A stretch of 64,000 bases of DNA, taken from positions 816,001 to 880,000 of the forward strand of contig NC_063997.1 in NCBI RefSeq assembly GCF_932276165.1. Reading direction: 5' to 3'. A program made the position numbers and the translations under genes. Below the pieces are notes generated by a model. That model made no database searches, had not been told where the DNA came from, and saw only the letters and a list, made by a program, of their open reading frames with translations. Shown piece by piece: positions 9,764 to 20,214 of the stretch. The DNA is from Plutella xylostella. Its lineage: Eukaryota; Arthropoda; Insecta; Lepidoptera; Plutellidae. How positions within the stretch are numbered: the stretch's first letter is position 1; the number at the start of each line of letters is the position of its first letter.

Positions 9764-12600
9764 TTACTCCCGCCGTGCATTGACGCCGTGGTCGTCATTG
9801 CAGAACTCGGTGAGGGACGTCTGGCTCCGCAGGCTCGGGGGGCAGGATGGCCAGCTCGCTCGTCGCTCTCTGTAGGCTCCTTCATCAGTTGCTCTCGGCG
9901 ACGGCGACGGCGGCGGCGGCGGCGGCTGCGGTGGCGCGGCGGTTCTTTTCGTCTGTGGCATTGATCTGTGGCTGTAGTCTGGACCACACTGTGGGGGCGC
10001 CCTTTCAGTCTGTGTACATCTCGCGTAGCTTTGCTGCTCACGTTCATCTTCGATGCCCATCGCCTGTCGTGGACTGTACTATGATCTTCGATGGAGGCGT
10101 GGCGACGGGCGGCGTAACGACGTGAACGTGAGGCTTCTGTCTGTTTTGTACACTTGGCGAGAGTACTGGTGGCGCGTCCTTCTAAGTTGCTGTGGGGGTG
10201 TGTGGGCACGATGACTGGCTCACACAGGTCATCTTCACGCGTAGTCTGGCAGTTGACTCTATGGTGTTTCTTGTCCACCATCCTCGTGTGCGCTCCGTGA
10301 AGAACCCAGCCTAGAGGCGTGTGTGAGGCGACGGGTTCATCCTGCTGTCCTTGGCGCACCTCGCTCGCGATGAGAAGATGACAATTGTCTTGACCGATGA
10401 GGATCTTTGGTCTTGCTGCTTCGTATTGCAGGTGCTGTGCGATGTCACGCAGATGAGCACAACTCCGAAGATCTTCATTTTTCACCATCTGTGCGGAGAG
10501 TCGAATATTGTCGATGGTCCGCGCCTGGATAGTGTACTGCGCGCGTTCTCCCTGTAGAGTCACTTTGACGCGACGAGAATGGCACGCGTTTATCTTGGTG
10601 TCGGCGATGGCGGCTATGTTGAGCGGCTCGATGGGGCCCGTGAGGCCCGTCTGTCTTGCTATGGCCGCATCTATAAGCGTGACGGTAGAGCCATCGTCGA
10701 GCAGAGCGTGCGTGTGTACCTCTCCCGCCGGTCCAGCGATCGTGGCAGGTACAATCTTCAGATACGCGTGTGTTTTTCGCGGCGACCACATCGACGATAC
10801 TGTTTCGCTGTTCTTTGTTTCCGGTCCGGTTTCTGTTGATCTTCGAAAGTGCAGCAATCTATGATGGAAATAATTGCAGCCATCTTCTCCGCAGCGGTTT
10901 CGCTTGCAACTGTGGGTTTTATTCTTGTAGCGAAGGCATCGGAAACATAGTCGCTGCGATTTAGCTATTTCCCATCGCGAGTTCACGTCTGTTGCTTGGA
11001 ACTCTGGACACTCAGTGATGTTGTGTCCCTCTGTGGCGCAGTGGCGGCATTTCACTATTTTTTCTATGACTGTGGCCGCTGTGGTGTAAGCTCTCTGCAT
11101 TCTGTTTTGACTGTGCTCTGTGGGTTCCGCCTCTGGCTGTGCGTAGGGCCCGCAGACGTCGGCTTCTCTTTGCAGAAACCTGGAGAGCTTCAGTAGGTCC
11201 GGCTCTTCTGTAGTCTGAGTAGCGGAGTAGTCAAACCATCTGTAGCGTAGTGCGGGCGTCAGCTTCTCTATCGTGATCTTCGTGGCCTCCGGGCTGTAGA
11301 GGTAGTGTATGCGGTCGAGCGCGCGCAGACTGGCGACGACGTTGAGCACGCGGCTGGCGAACACGCAGACGTCGCGCGGGTTGTCCGTGAGGCGCGGCAG
11401 CGCACGCAGGCGGTCGAGCTCGGACATGGCGATGGAGTCGGGGCGGCCGAAGCGAGACTCCAGGGCGCGCATGATGTCTGTGGCGCGTGCATTCAATATC
11501 AGCAGATTCTCGACTGCTTCCTTGGCTCTTCCTCTCAGGCTTCGTCGTAGTCTTGCCACGTTGTCTGTCTCGGTGAAGCTATCGGCTGTTTCATAGAAGC
11601 TCGCACGGAACGACAGCCACTCGTGATGTGAGCCGGCGAATATAGGCAGCTCCGTGTGGTAGCGCGGTGCAGCCCTCTGCCCGGCCTGCGCGGCTAGCGT
11701 TATTGCAGATGCCAGCTCGGAGAGGTTGATTTTCTGTTGCTGACTCGCTGCGGCTGGGACGTACTGTTGCGGTTGGTTTCTTGACTGTAGGGCTTCATAG
11801 TAGGTACCCGCTTGTGGGTACGATGAGTGAAGCGGCAGCACGGCGTCAGTCGGGTAGGCCGCGGCGGCGGGGGCGGCGTGTGCAGGCGCGGCGGCGGTGG
11901 CGGCTGCATCGGGGGCGGCCGCGGCGACGGGGGCGGCGTGTGCAGGCGCGGCGGCAGTGGCGGCTGCGACGACGGGGGCGGCCGCGGCGACGGGGGCGGC
12001 GTGTGCAGGCGCGGCGGCAGTGGCGGCTGCGACGACGACGGGGGCGGCCGCGGCGGCGACGATGACAGGGGCGGCAGCAACGGGGGCGACACCGGCGGGG
12101 GCGCAGGGCGCAGGCGGCGGAGCTTGTAGCTGTGGTGGCACTCCCGTTTGATCCAGCCACTCTTCTACCTTCCCACTGTCAGCGTATTCCGACTGCTCTT
12201 CATCTTCGTCTTCACTACTTTCTGCTTCCAAGACGGCGATGCGTGCGGCGGCGAGCTCGAGTTGTATTCTCAGCATCTCTTCCTTGGCTCGAGCTATTCG
12301 CAGCGCACGCGCAGACTTGCTACTCTTCGACTTGCACTTCTGTGACGACGCGGCGACGGGCTGGGGTTTCTGTGACACGGCAGCAGCGGTGGTGAGAGCT
12401 TCTGCTCCGGCCTTCTTCACGGCAGCGGAAGAGGTTTCTGTGGGCGTGGCGGAGACAGAAGCGGCGGCGGCACCGGCAGCGGCAGGCCCAGCGGCATCGT
12501 CGGCGGCCTCGATAGCGGCAGCGACAGCGGCGTCGGCGGTGGCAGCGACAGCGGCGTCGGCTCTCGTGGTGATCGGCATTCTTGATCCGACTTCCTGCAA
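9730..12600 (-). CDS. BEL/Pao Gag with retropepsin-like domain, no polymerase
   Basis: 956 aa, starting at the ATG at 12,598-12,600 just after the primer site. In order: an alanine-rich N-terminus; a charged, probably coiled-coil stretch (about 95-145); an Ala/Pro repeat region (about 165-250) built from roughly three 21-residue units; the DUF1759-type Pao Gag core (about 315-485, opening LPIFAGSHHEW); a CCHC knuckle (C518, C521, H526, C531) and a second Cys/His cluster (552-584); and a DUF1758-type aspartic protease with D635-D636-G637-S638 and the usual PLGWVLHG ending near 768. After about residue 790 (near 10,230) BEL homology stops where RT should begin, marking the deletion. The tail is low complexity with an arginine run coded by a GCC/CGG-type triplet array, and the stop lies inside the 3' LTR. 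Confidence 0.88.
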   Translation of the reverse strand: MQEVGSRMPITTRADAAVAATADAAVAAAIEAADDAAGPAAAGAAAASVSATPTETSSAAVKKAGAEALTTAAAVSQKPQPVAASSQKCKSKSSKSARALRIARAKEEMLRIQLELAAARIAVLEAESSEDEDEEQSEYADSGKVEEWLDQTGVPPQLQAPPPAPCAPAGVAPVAAAPVIVAAAAAPVVVAAATAAAPAHAAPVAAAAPVVAAATAAAPAHAAPVAAAAPDAAATAAAPAHAAPAAAAYPTDAVLPLHSSYPQAGTYYEALQSRNQPQQYVPAAASQQQKINLSELASAITLAAQAGQRAAPRYHTELPIFAGSHHEWLSFRASFYETADSFTETDNVARLRRSLRGRAKEAVENLLILNARATDIMRALESRFGRPDSIAMSELDRLRALPRLTDNPRDVCVFASRVLNVVASLRALDRIHYLYSPEATKITIEKLTPALRYRWFDYSATQTTEEPDLLKLSRFLQREADVCGPYAQPEAEPTEHSQNRMQRAYTTAATVIEKIVKCRHCATEGHNITECPEFQATDVNSRWEIAKSQRLCFRCLRYKNKTHSCKRNRCGEDGCNYFHHRLLHFRRSTETGPETKNSETVSSMWSPRKTHAYLKIVPATIAGPAGEVHTHALLDDGSTVTLIDAAIARQTGLTGPIEPLNIAAIADTKINACHSRRVKVTLQGERAQYTIQARTIDNIRLSAQMVKNEDLRSCAHLRDIAQHLQYEAARPKILIGQDNCHLLIASEVRQGQQDEPVASHTPLGWVLHGAHTRMVDKKHHRVNCQTTREDDLCEPVIVPTHPHSNLEGRATSTLAKCTKQTEASRSRRYAARRHASIEDHSTVHDRRWASKMNVSSKATRDVHRLKGRPHSVVQTTATDQCHRRKEPPRHRSRRRRRRRRRREQLMKEPTESDERAGHPAPRACGARRPSPSSAMTTTASMHGGSNVRDKNNSFIC
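11850..12060. repeat. 63-bp minisatellite inside the BEL gag frame
   Basis: About three tandem copies of a GC-rich 63-bp unit, each containing GGGGCGGCGTGTGCAGGCGC on the plus strand. They encode 21-residue Ala/Pro/His units (APAHAAPVAAAAP core) on the minus strand. The period is a multiple of three, so the reading frame survives. Confidence 0.85.
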
Positions 12601-12610
12601 CGACGAAGTA

Positions 12611-12627
12611 TCCGGCTCGAAGGACCA
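12611..12627 (-). other. BEL/Pao primer binding site, tRNA-Tyr type
   Basis: On the plus strand TCCGGCTCGAAGGACCA reads like the 3' end of insect tRNA-Tyr including CCA. The element's RNA strand is thus complementary to that end. It sits two bases from the 5' LTR, the normal position for a primer site. Confidence 0.85.
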
Positions 12628-12629
12628 AA

Positions 12630-13035
12630 TGTGCGGGGTGCACCTATTCTGGTTGAGGGAAGTACGGCGGGCAGGGATCAGGAATGAAAGACTTCTATTC
12701 TGTTCACCAGTCAGGAAGTGAGAGAGCTAGAGCTGTTGCTTGCTTGTTCTTCTTCTTGTTCTTTCTTCGCTGTTTGCTTTTTTTAACTGAATGCCTGTGA
12801 GGCGCAAGCGTCGCCTTTTATACCATTCTCTACGGAAGATAGAGTATTCCAGAAAGCTCTAGAAAAGACTTAATGTTCTAGTTCTTAGTAGAAACTTCTA
12901 GTTCTGTGCTGCCATCTGTTGTTGAATAGATGAACTATATAGTTAGGCTACTTCCTACTAGATGGCGCTAGTTTCCTCACTTCCAGAGACATATTTATTT
13001 ATTAACAAATAAAACTATTATTCTTGTCCCGAACA
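12630..13035 (-). repeat. BEL/Pao LTR (5' LTR of the minus-strand element)
   Basis: Second 406-bp copy, followed by the duplicated ATTTA at 13,036-13,040. Confidence 0.95.
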
Positions 13036-13040
13036 ATTTA

Positions 13041-14674
13041 AATACTAATTTATGGATACGGATTTATAACAGATATATCCTTCATCATCAGGGATCGCTA
13101 TTTTAAAAACTCCGCCTGTATACTTTTAGGCGCAGGCCACCGTACATCCGAATACAAAGGACATATATTATTAGTACATAGTTACATACATATAGTATAG
13201 GCATGTATACTCATATAGGTAAGTGATTCCCGATGGGGCTACCCGCTACCGCTGAAGTCACAGATTGAGTAGTAGAACCTACACTGTACATGACTGTACC
13301 AATATAGTATACCAGCTGCCGTCGTGTGTGCTTAGATTGAAACTTTAAGTGGGCATATAATATTGATGTGGGCAAGAGTCGCCCGATCACAGACAAATTA
13401 GTAACCCGCTATAATATTCTACTACTTCATCGACAAAGGGGGATATGTCAAATTAATCATAATTGGTAACCCTTGACCGAAAAATAGAGGAGATACTGAT
13501 GTTATTAAATCTGTGGTGTAAGAAAGAAGCCTCCTCGAAATTGGATAGTTATAAAATAAACAGGTCCCAAGGAGCGCCACGACGAAATCGACTGAAATAT
13601 TATAGTTATTTACATTTACAAGTTTTACAGAACTCCCAAATGTGTATGCATAGGAATAAAATGAAAGAAAACAAATCAATAGTTTGACGTAATCCAGCGC
13701 TTTGACCTCACGGGCCGCGGCCAGGGGTGCTCAACTATTTACCTTGAAGTTGCTTTCAACTTTTATGTTTACCTAACAATCACTGATAAAAAATACGCAC
13801 TTATTAAAAATATATCTTAATAGTATATATGAATGGATCTACCAATATTTGAATTGGACTAAAGAAATTGCCAAACTTTTGATATCTTTTTTACCTAGTG
13901 TCAAAACAAGTTGTACAAAAGCTACTTTAAAAAGCACTTATCGGTGTAATTAATAGACCGTTAAATTTTATAGAAGATAAATGCCTAATCCGTACTTGGT
14001 TAGCTTAAGTCTCATAACAAAGCCAAGCAACAACCGCGAAACTTGGCAGGTAATGGAGTGAATTTAAATAAAGCAGGTGTAAAATGTGTAATTTTCAATT
14101 TGCATTCTAATTTAGCTGTAACCCATTTCATCGACGCATCCAATTAGCTCGCGAACAAACACGCAACGCTCAACGGATTAACGTGAACGCTGGCGTTTTA
14201 ACGGTTATAGTCTGCTAGGTTTAACTTTCACCACTTAAACTGCAGTTGATGCCTTCATCAAGGTATTTTTCATCATAATAAATACTTTAGAGGGCACAAA
14301 GTTTTCTGTTCCAAAAGGGAGTATTTTTTTCCGAAGTTGTTTAGTATCTCTACTTTAGTATGTGCGAAGTTTACATCGCTGAGGGAATACTATTACAGGC
14401 TGATGAAAATTTATCGATTAGGTAGGTACTTATTTAAAATTAAAATAGACAGCATGAACGCAAAACACCTAATTGTTGCCAAAGCATGTTCATATCACCA
14501 AAAGCACGACCCTACACGATAGGTAACTAATCGAACGTGATCAATAGGGTGGGTACGTTTAACTTAATAAACCACATATTAGTTCAAAGGTTGGCAGCCG
14601 CTGACAGGTAGTTGAGTAGCGGTTATAAGAACCGCGCTGAGCGAGTAGCGAAGCGGATAATGTTCATGAGAAGA
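13041..14674. other. non-coding stretch, nothing recognised
   Basis: AT-rich, with short frames only. A small GC patch (13,700-13,735) has no partner. No structure I can defend. Confidence 0.4.
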
Positions 14675-14816
14675 GCCTGTTTCACAATGTCTGTATAATG
14701 CCTACCTGTGGGATAAAAGACATGCTGCCACTCTCTGTAATAAAATTATGATTAAGATAATTACAGCATGTATTTTATCCCACAGGTAGCCATTATCCAG
14801 ACATTGTGAAACAGGC
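14675..14816. mobile_element. MITE, GCCTGTTTCACAATGTCTG family, copy A
   Basis: The left end GCCTGTTTCACAATGTCTG and the right end CAGACATTGTGAAACAGGC are inverted. The arms extend about 50 bp inward through TACCTGTGGGATAAAA and CATGCTG. Other copies: 29,147-29,243 (left arm truncated) and 52,489-52,586 (inside a STUB1 intron). Confidence 0.85.
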
Positions 14817-15354
14817 CCTAAGTCTGCTGTATTGCACAGGAAGTGTATCGCGATCGTTTATTGATGAACGAACGAACAAAGTCATCAGTGTCGACTTCAT
14901 GATAAAATATTGACACCAATTACTTTCACAATTAAACTTACCGATCGATTGCATGGATCCCGAATTCAGTATTTCGTACAGCTTTGTTCATAAAATGTCA
15001 AGCATAGATATCCATTCTTCCTTCCGGCTTTATAAATAGTTATTATAAAGCCAGAAACCTTTTGCTAACATGATAAATGCACATCTTATCTGTCTCTCTG
15101 TCTTAAACTCAATCTTAATGTGTAACGTGTGGATGTATTTTGTGAAGTAAATAAATAATATATTTATCTAATACACCCGCTATCCGCTCCGCTCATGACA
15201 ACCCGCTCACCGCTCTGCCTATAACCACGGCTTACACTACACGCACGCGATGTGTCTGTTGACTTAACATTGGCACTGCTGGCAAAGGAGGGTCACTCTA
15301 TCTAGACAAAAAAAACGGAAAAACGAGACTGGTTCTGTAATCGGTAAGGTTAAG
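14817..15354. other. non-coding stretch
   Basis: Contains a small foldback (about 15,028-15,056, GGCTTTATAA and its inverse) and otherwise nothing I can identify. Confidence 0.35.
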
Positions 15355-15392
15355 ACACTCACGAGCAATGAAAAAGTTCCCGCAATTGCGCC
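15355..15392. repeat. single end of the CACTCACGAGCAATGAAAA mariner-like family
   Basis: ACACTCACGAGCAATGAAAA followed by AGTTCC matches the ends of the 9196, 24,071 and 32,680 elements. No inverted partner found within 300 bp, so it is a fragment. Confidence 0.5.
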
Positions 15393-15424
15393 AAAAACAT
15401 TGTTTTTTTTTTCTAAATTATGGT

Positions 15425-15710
15425 TCTAAGTTTGGTTAGGACATAGAAGGCTGATCACCTGATGTCTGAAACAGTGAAACGAAACATGCTGTCGGATGGG
15501 CATGTAAAGCAGTCGGTCCTGCGCCTAGCTCTCTCCAGTCGTGTCGGTCAATCCGTCCCATTGGGCTATGAGAGTGATCGAACAGAGAGTGCTCCTGTGT
15601 ACTGCGCACACACTTGGGCACTATAATCTACTCCTGCGTAGATGGCTGATCTCAATTGAGATTGGCCGCCGTGGTCGAAATTCGGCTAGGAGGACATTAT
15701 TAGCAATCCC
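15425..15710 (+). repeat. interspersed LINE-type fragment
   Basis: GGCTGATCACCTGATGTCTG, then CGGTCCTGCGCCTAGCTCTC, a GGGCTATGAGAGTGATCGAA block and GGCCGCCGTGGTCGAAATTC. I recognise this order as an abundant lepidopteran repeat, probably the 3' region of a LINE. A related end (GCCATGGCCGAAATCGGTCG) occurs near 44,165. Confidence 0.5.
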
Positions 15711-15954
15711 AAACGTCATTTTTCTTTAGCTAAAGTGACCCCGCTGCTACACTCCCCTTTCTCTTGCCATACGCTAATGTTCCGGGAAGGCAAGTTCAAT
15801 AGACAGACCGCTCACCTACTTCTGGAATTGACTTCGTTTGTGCTGGTAATAATTGGTTTGCTGTAATTAATGTTGGGGATCTTTTGAATTGGGTTACATA
15901 ACTTAATCGATTTCAAAGTTACGTAACATATTTCAGCTAATTTTATTAGATAGA

Positions 15955-16075
15955 TATATAGATATTCTTTATTTGTACACAAAAACATGGACAAAAAAAA
16001 AACTTAATCTGACACATATGTACAAATGGCGGCCTTATCGCTTAAAGCGATTTATTATTAAACGACTGAATTAAA
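15955..16075 (-). repeat. LINE-derived repeat tail (CTTTATTTGTACAC / GGCGGCCTTATCGC type)
   Basis: Unbroken copy of the sequence that the Copia element split at 389: GATATTCTTTATTTGTACAC through AAATGGCGGCCTTATCGCTT and AAAGCGA. Confidence 0.75.
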
Positions 16076-16080
16076 ACCTT

Positions 16081-16230
16081 AGTGCCAATTTCTCCATAGT
16101 CAGTTATCTAACCGACAGGGATTGATTTATAAATTAAACGTCATCTCCATATAAAATTCATGACAGATTTGTCAAAAGTCAATCACTTCTCCCTGGTTAT
16201 GCTCTAACCGACAATGGAGAAATTGGCACT
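16081..16230. mobile_element. MITE, GTGCCAATTTCTCCA family, copy 2
   Basis: Both ends carry GTGCCAATTTCTCCAT in inverted orientation, with arms of about 25 bp (next bases AGTCAGTTAT against TGTCGGTTAG). Opposite in orientation to copy 1 at 7500. TTA on both sides could be a 3-bp duplication. Confidence 0.85.
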
Positions 16231-16794
16231 TATTTAGATAAAGTCACCTCGAAATAAATTCTTGCATCTTGCATCGCATATTTACCTAGACATATTAGGT
16301 ACACATCAAAATTATAAATTTATACGCTCATTTGGTTAGGGATCAAACATCAAGTAAAATATTCTACATAGGTAAAAAGCCTTTCGACGAAGGATCGTCA
16401 TCTCTAGATTTTCCTTCACCCTATCTACCGAATATCCCTGGTCATATTTATCCAAATAAATCTGTTTTATTTATAAAATACCTACAAAACCTACGTTGTA
16501 ATGAAATCACTGTAAACAATAATTCGGCTAAGCCGGTGTCAGGTGGGTATCAGGGGCGCCCCACAATAACTAATGAAGCGGCATTGTGCGGAGTGTGGGG
16601 CGGCATTATAAGGCGGCGTCCATTGTGGCCGTGACGTCACCAGGTGAGCACGGTAATGAGGTTTACCGCGCCCCGATTCAGTTGCGAATCGATAGTGTGA
16701 AACGCAAGAGCGGAAAGTTTTTGTCTCGGGCTAAAGTAGTGGCAGTTACTGGGTATTTAAATTATCCGGATTCAGAGAATGAATTATTTTAATT
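16231..16794. other. non-coding stretch with a moderately GC-rich patch
   Basis: 16,530-16,690 is richer in CpG than its surroundings (GGGGCGCCCC, GGCGGCGTCC, GTGACGTCAC). Two overlapping frames cross it, but neither looks conserved. Confidence 0.3.
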
Positions 16795-16845
16795 AGGTTA
16801 TTTAGTTTTAGCTAAATAACCTAAATAGCTAAAACTAAATAACCT
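16795..16845. repeat. perfect 19-bp hairpin
   Basis: AGGTTATTTAGTTTTAGCT (16,795-16,813) and its exact reverse complement (16,827-16,845) are separated by 13 bp. The spacer itself repeats the AAATAACCT motif. Confidence 0.85.
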
Positions 16846-19675
16846 TAGCTCATTATATTATATCAATTTATGTTTTACTTAATAAATTTATTATCTAATT
16901 GTTATCTTATTTCCATTTCAATATAGCATTTTCGTATGTAACGAGGTATCTAATGGAAAATGTCATTAAACCAATATTAGTTTGACGTTAAATTTTGAAA
17001 TTATCTGTACAGTAGTTGTATGAGATAAACCGGGTGCACGAGTAATACGAATATCTGACAAAGAACCGATGACCTACTCCTAACCAACACGGAAACTAAA
17101 CATAGAACGACACCTTCCAGCTCACTGGTCTGATGAACTTAAACAAGTAGCCGGTAGTGTCCTGGACAAAGTGTTGAAATCCTTCTTGGGAGAGGTATAA
17201 GTCAATCTCAAACTTCCCTACATTGACATTGTTTCATCAGCATGAATTTTGGTTGGTGAGCTTCAAGTGTCAGCAACCGAAAGCGCGATATTGAGGAAGA
17301 CACAGACGATTTTTAACGGTGTCTGTCTTTTTTTAACTTCACGGTAATCAAGGGAATAAAAAGTGCTTTTTATGGATATGGATATGGAGAAAGCAACCGT
17401 TATTCAATTTAATTAAACATAAATACTCGCGAAATTATGGTATTAAGTCTGTAGGCATAAAAAAACAATCTAATTTCAATCTTAAAGTAACTTTGCATCC
17501 AGTTTAATAACTTATTATTTAAACATCATAACGATAATAATAAAAAATATTAATTTAGTCATTCAACAGTTACCTAGTTATGAAAACAATAATTATATTA
17601 TCACTCATTAAATTACTAACTTCGAAATAAATTCTAAGAACGTAGAGCAGGACAGAAGAAACGTGAATCGATTTCATTCCACGGCAAGTATTGAATCGGG
17701 GCGTAGGCGGGCGATTCCCCGAGCGGCAGTGACTGGCGGCCTCGGCAGGCCACCACCGGCTTTTTAATTGCCCCCCATTTTTCATGCCGTCGTCGAATGC
17801 GGACGATAATAAATGAGGTGGCGAGAAAGAGAAAATAATGACAGTGAAATTGTATGGATATTCTGAAAAGTAGGCGTCTGGGCGTCTGGCTAGGGAAGGC
17901 TGTAGAACTTTTATAATAAAGTTTCGGAGTAGATTGGGAAGTCGGCAACGGACAACCTATAATCCTTTTACCAAGATGACCAGTTATCGAGTTCTAGTCT
18001 TTTTGCTACATACTGGACCGCTAAGATGTAAATTTTGCGTGAGCCAAAAAAAAATGTAGATTATGATACCTACTTATTTAAACGCAATTTAAATTTTAGC
18101 TGAATACCGTATAGATTTCTGAGACGTATTTCCATAAAACGTAAAAGGTTGCCTGGAAAAGAGAACTTCTAGCGATAAGTTTGATTGTTAACTAAGGGTT
18201 TTTTATGTAGAAACAAATTATACTACTACTAAGCACTTACAAAACAACATTGTAACAATTACTTCTACAGTAAAACCACACAACCAAGCGATACGTAGCG
18301 ATATTTCAGTGCCGTTTAGCTGTAAATTGTAATGTAGTTAGCGGAGGCACCACTAATCCCCGTGAAGACTGCAATTAGATAATGGAGGAATACCGCCGCC
18401 TGTGAATAATGTGGTGTGTGGACTGCAAGCGAATTATACACACATTCTAAAGTGCCCGTATTAGGGATGTTGCAATAGTAGTATAAGTAAAGTCTGTTTT
18501 TTTATCTCAATACTAAATTGACAGATTCTGAACGGTTGACCAACAGTAGATGTCAACACAACGATACGTAACCTAAACGCGGGACAATCGGCTGTTGATG
18601 AACCATTAAGAATCTACATAGTACCTAAGCCGAAAGGAGTTACTCATAGCGTCATGCTAAATCATTTTTGTACTACGACTTTTGAAAATTCGCGAAAAAC
18701 AAAATGGATCTCTACTGAAACTTTGTATGTAAACTTTTACTATGGAGAGTTACTTTCATGAATTTCTAAAAGTCGTCCAGTAAAATGTGTTTAGAATGTG
18801 CACCTGAGTCACTTCCTTTTGGCTAACTATAAATATTCTAGGTATATCAATAAGCTATTGTGAGACTAATAAAAGAACTACAATACTTATAAACAGAATA
18901 ATAAACTTATAGAAAGTATTTCAACAAAGACAGAATCTAGAACTAGGAACAAATAATAGCGCTTAACTAGATCTAGATATCCAGGTCACAACCTGGATCT
19001 ACAAGGCGTGGACTACAGGACGACTGAAACTTTCAGATACTGTTTACACACTGGAGAGCTGAAATACTGGGAGTTATTTGATTTAGTGCTTAATATACCT
19101 CTTCTTCCTATTATCTTGTTTGTACATTTATATACTATATTATGTAGTTTTCGAAGTTACACTCAAGTTTGATTAATTTTGTTCTATGTTTGATATATCA
19201 GTACTAACATTGCTTGTATTAAAATTATTTGTGTGTATGAATTGTGTGCATCACAAAATATATGTAGGTAAAGTTACAGTGTGTTAAAAACAATCATCAG
19301 TATCTAATTTTACTCTGTATGTTTTAATGAATTGCCAAACATTAGCGCCGTAGTCATTTACTCGTAGTAGCGAACACTTGTATTGAATAGATATCACTGA
19401 ATTTCAATAATTGTTATGCACGTGTAGTCGTGTACAAGTGATGCCTGAACACCTGATGCCCGGGCCAATTATATGATTTGTTGGTGCATAAATTCAGCAG
19501 GTCCCATTTATACACTCGCGTCGGCAAACACCCCCGCTCATTCATTACTACTCGCATTTATCAGCTCTCTAGTAGTCTAATGAGAGAGCGTGGAAGAGCC
19601 TTATTTTAGTACATATAAGAATGTAAATGTGTATTTATCCCGATCGCGTTGAAGACTACTCTAAAAGGCGCTTAA
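16846..19675. other. non-coding stretch with one LINE remnant
   Basis: Around 17,112-17,200 a broken frame reads LPAHWSDELKQVAG, like the tail of RTE-type LINE proteins (PPTRWSDDLKKVAG). A GC patch at 17,690-17,790 and the rest show no gene or foldback that I can support. Confidence 0.35.
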
Positions 19676-19835
19676 AGGTGCCAATTGGCCGCTGACGCCA
19701 AGCAGTTCCAGCAAACAATTTGTTCATATGAGATTCATTTGGCGGCACGACCATAGAAATACATAGAATGTAGTGATATAGGGATACGTCATCTACTGCA
19801 ATCCCATGTTAGCGGTGGCCAATTGGTATTTACCT
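19676..19835. mobile_element. possible MITE with GGCCAATTGG ends
   Basis: AGGTGCCAATTGGCCGCT at the left and an inverted AGCGGTGGCCAATTGG with ATTTACCT at the right, about 160 bp apart. Match imperfect. Confidence 0.4.
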
Positions 19836-19940
19836 ATTAAGTAGTCGCTACATACAGGAGGCTACGGCTAGGCCAACTCCTGTTTAAAGTAGGTAGCTTT
19901 TATTACTAACCAAAAATTGATTAGTAATAAAATAAATATA

Positions 19941-20214
19941 CAGGGTGTTGCAAAATTGGTATACTAAGCCGAAACCTACATGTGCAGCGGCAGCGCAGCA
20001 TGGTATATCTAAGCCCGAAACTGAAATCAGAATTTGGAAATACGCGAAAAAATATATATTTTCCATAGTAAAAAGTCACGTGACCAACAAAGTTTCTATG
20101 GAAAATGAATTTTTTTTTTCGCGAATTTTCAAATTCTGATTTCAGTTTCGGGCTTGGATATACCATGCTGCACATGTAGGTTTCGGCTTAGTATACCCTT
20201 TTTGCAACACCCTG
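19941..20214. mobile_element. MITE, CAGGGTGTTGCAAAA family, complete copy (274 bp)
   Basis: CAGGGTGTTGCAAAATTGGT at the left and an inverted CTTTTTGCAACACCCTG at the right, each next to TA. Inverted arms continue through TATACTAAGCCGAAACC and TGCAGCATGGTATATC. Single ends of the same family lie at 36,409, 48,581 and 52,212-52,312. Confidence 0.9.

Larger units (their letters stand above)
9358..13035 (-). mobile_element. BEL/Pao LTR retrotransposon with gag and protease only (pol deleted)
   Basis: Two 406-bp LTRs (9358-9763 and 12,630-13,035) appear identical by eye. They are flanked by the 5-bp duplication ATTTA (9353-9357 and 13,036-13,040). Read on the minus strand: 5' LTR, two spacer bases, a tRNA-Tyr primer site, one 956-codon frame, a purine tract (GGCGGGAGTAA at 9764-9774) and the 3' LTR. 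The internal part is only 2866 bp, whereas complete BEL elements have roughly 5 kb or more. Reverse transcriptase, RNase H and integrase are absent. Identical LTRs imply very recent insertion, so a relative's enzymes presumably supplied the copying. Confidence 0.93.

Noticed and set aside
9752..12721. Many open frames on the plus strand and other minus frames across the BEL gag
   Set aside because: They arise from the GC-rich triplet composition of gag. None shows a family motif, while the 956-codon minus frame has Gag, knuckle and protease in order.
16332..16634. 100-codon plus-strand frame
   Set aside because: No recognisable domain. Composition changes halfway as it enters the GC-rich patch, and it has no start context or neighbours.
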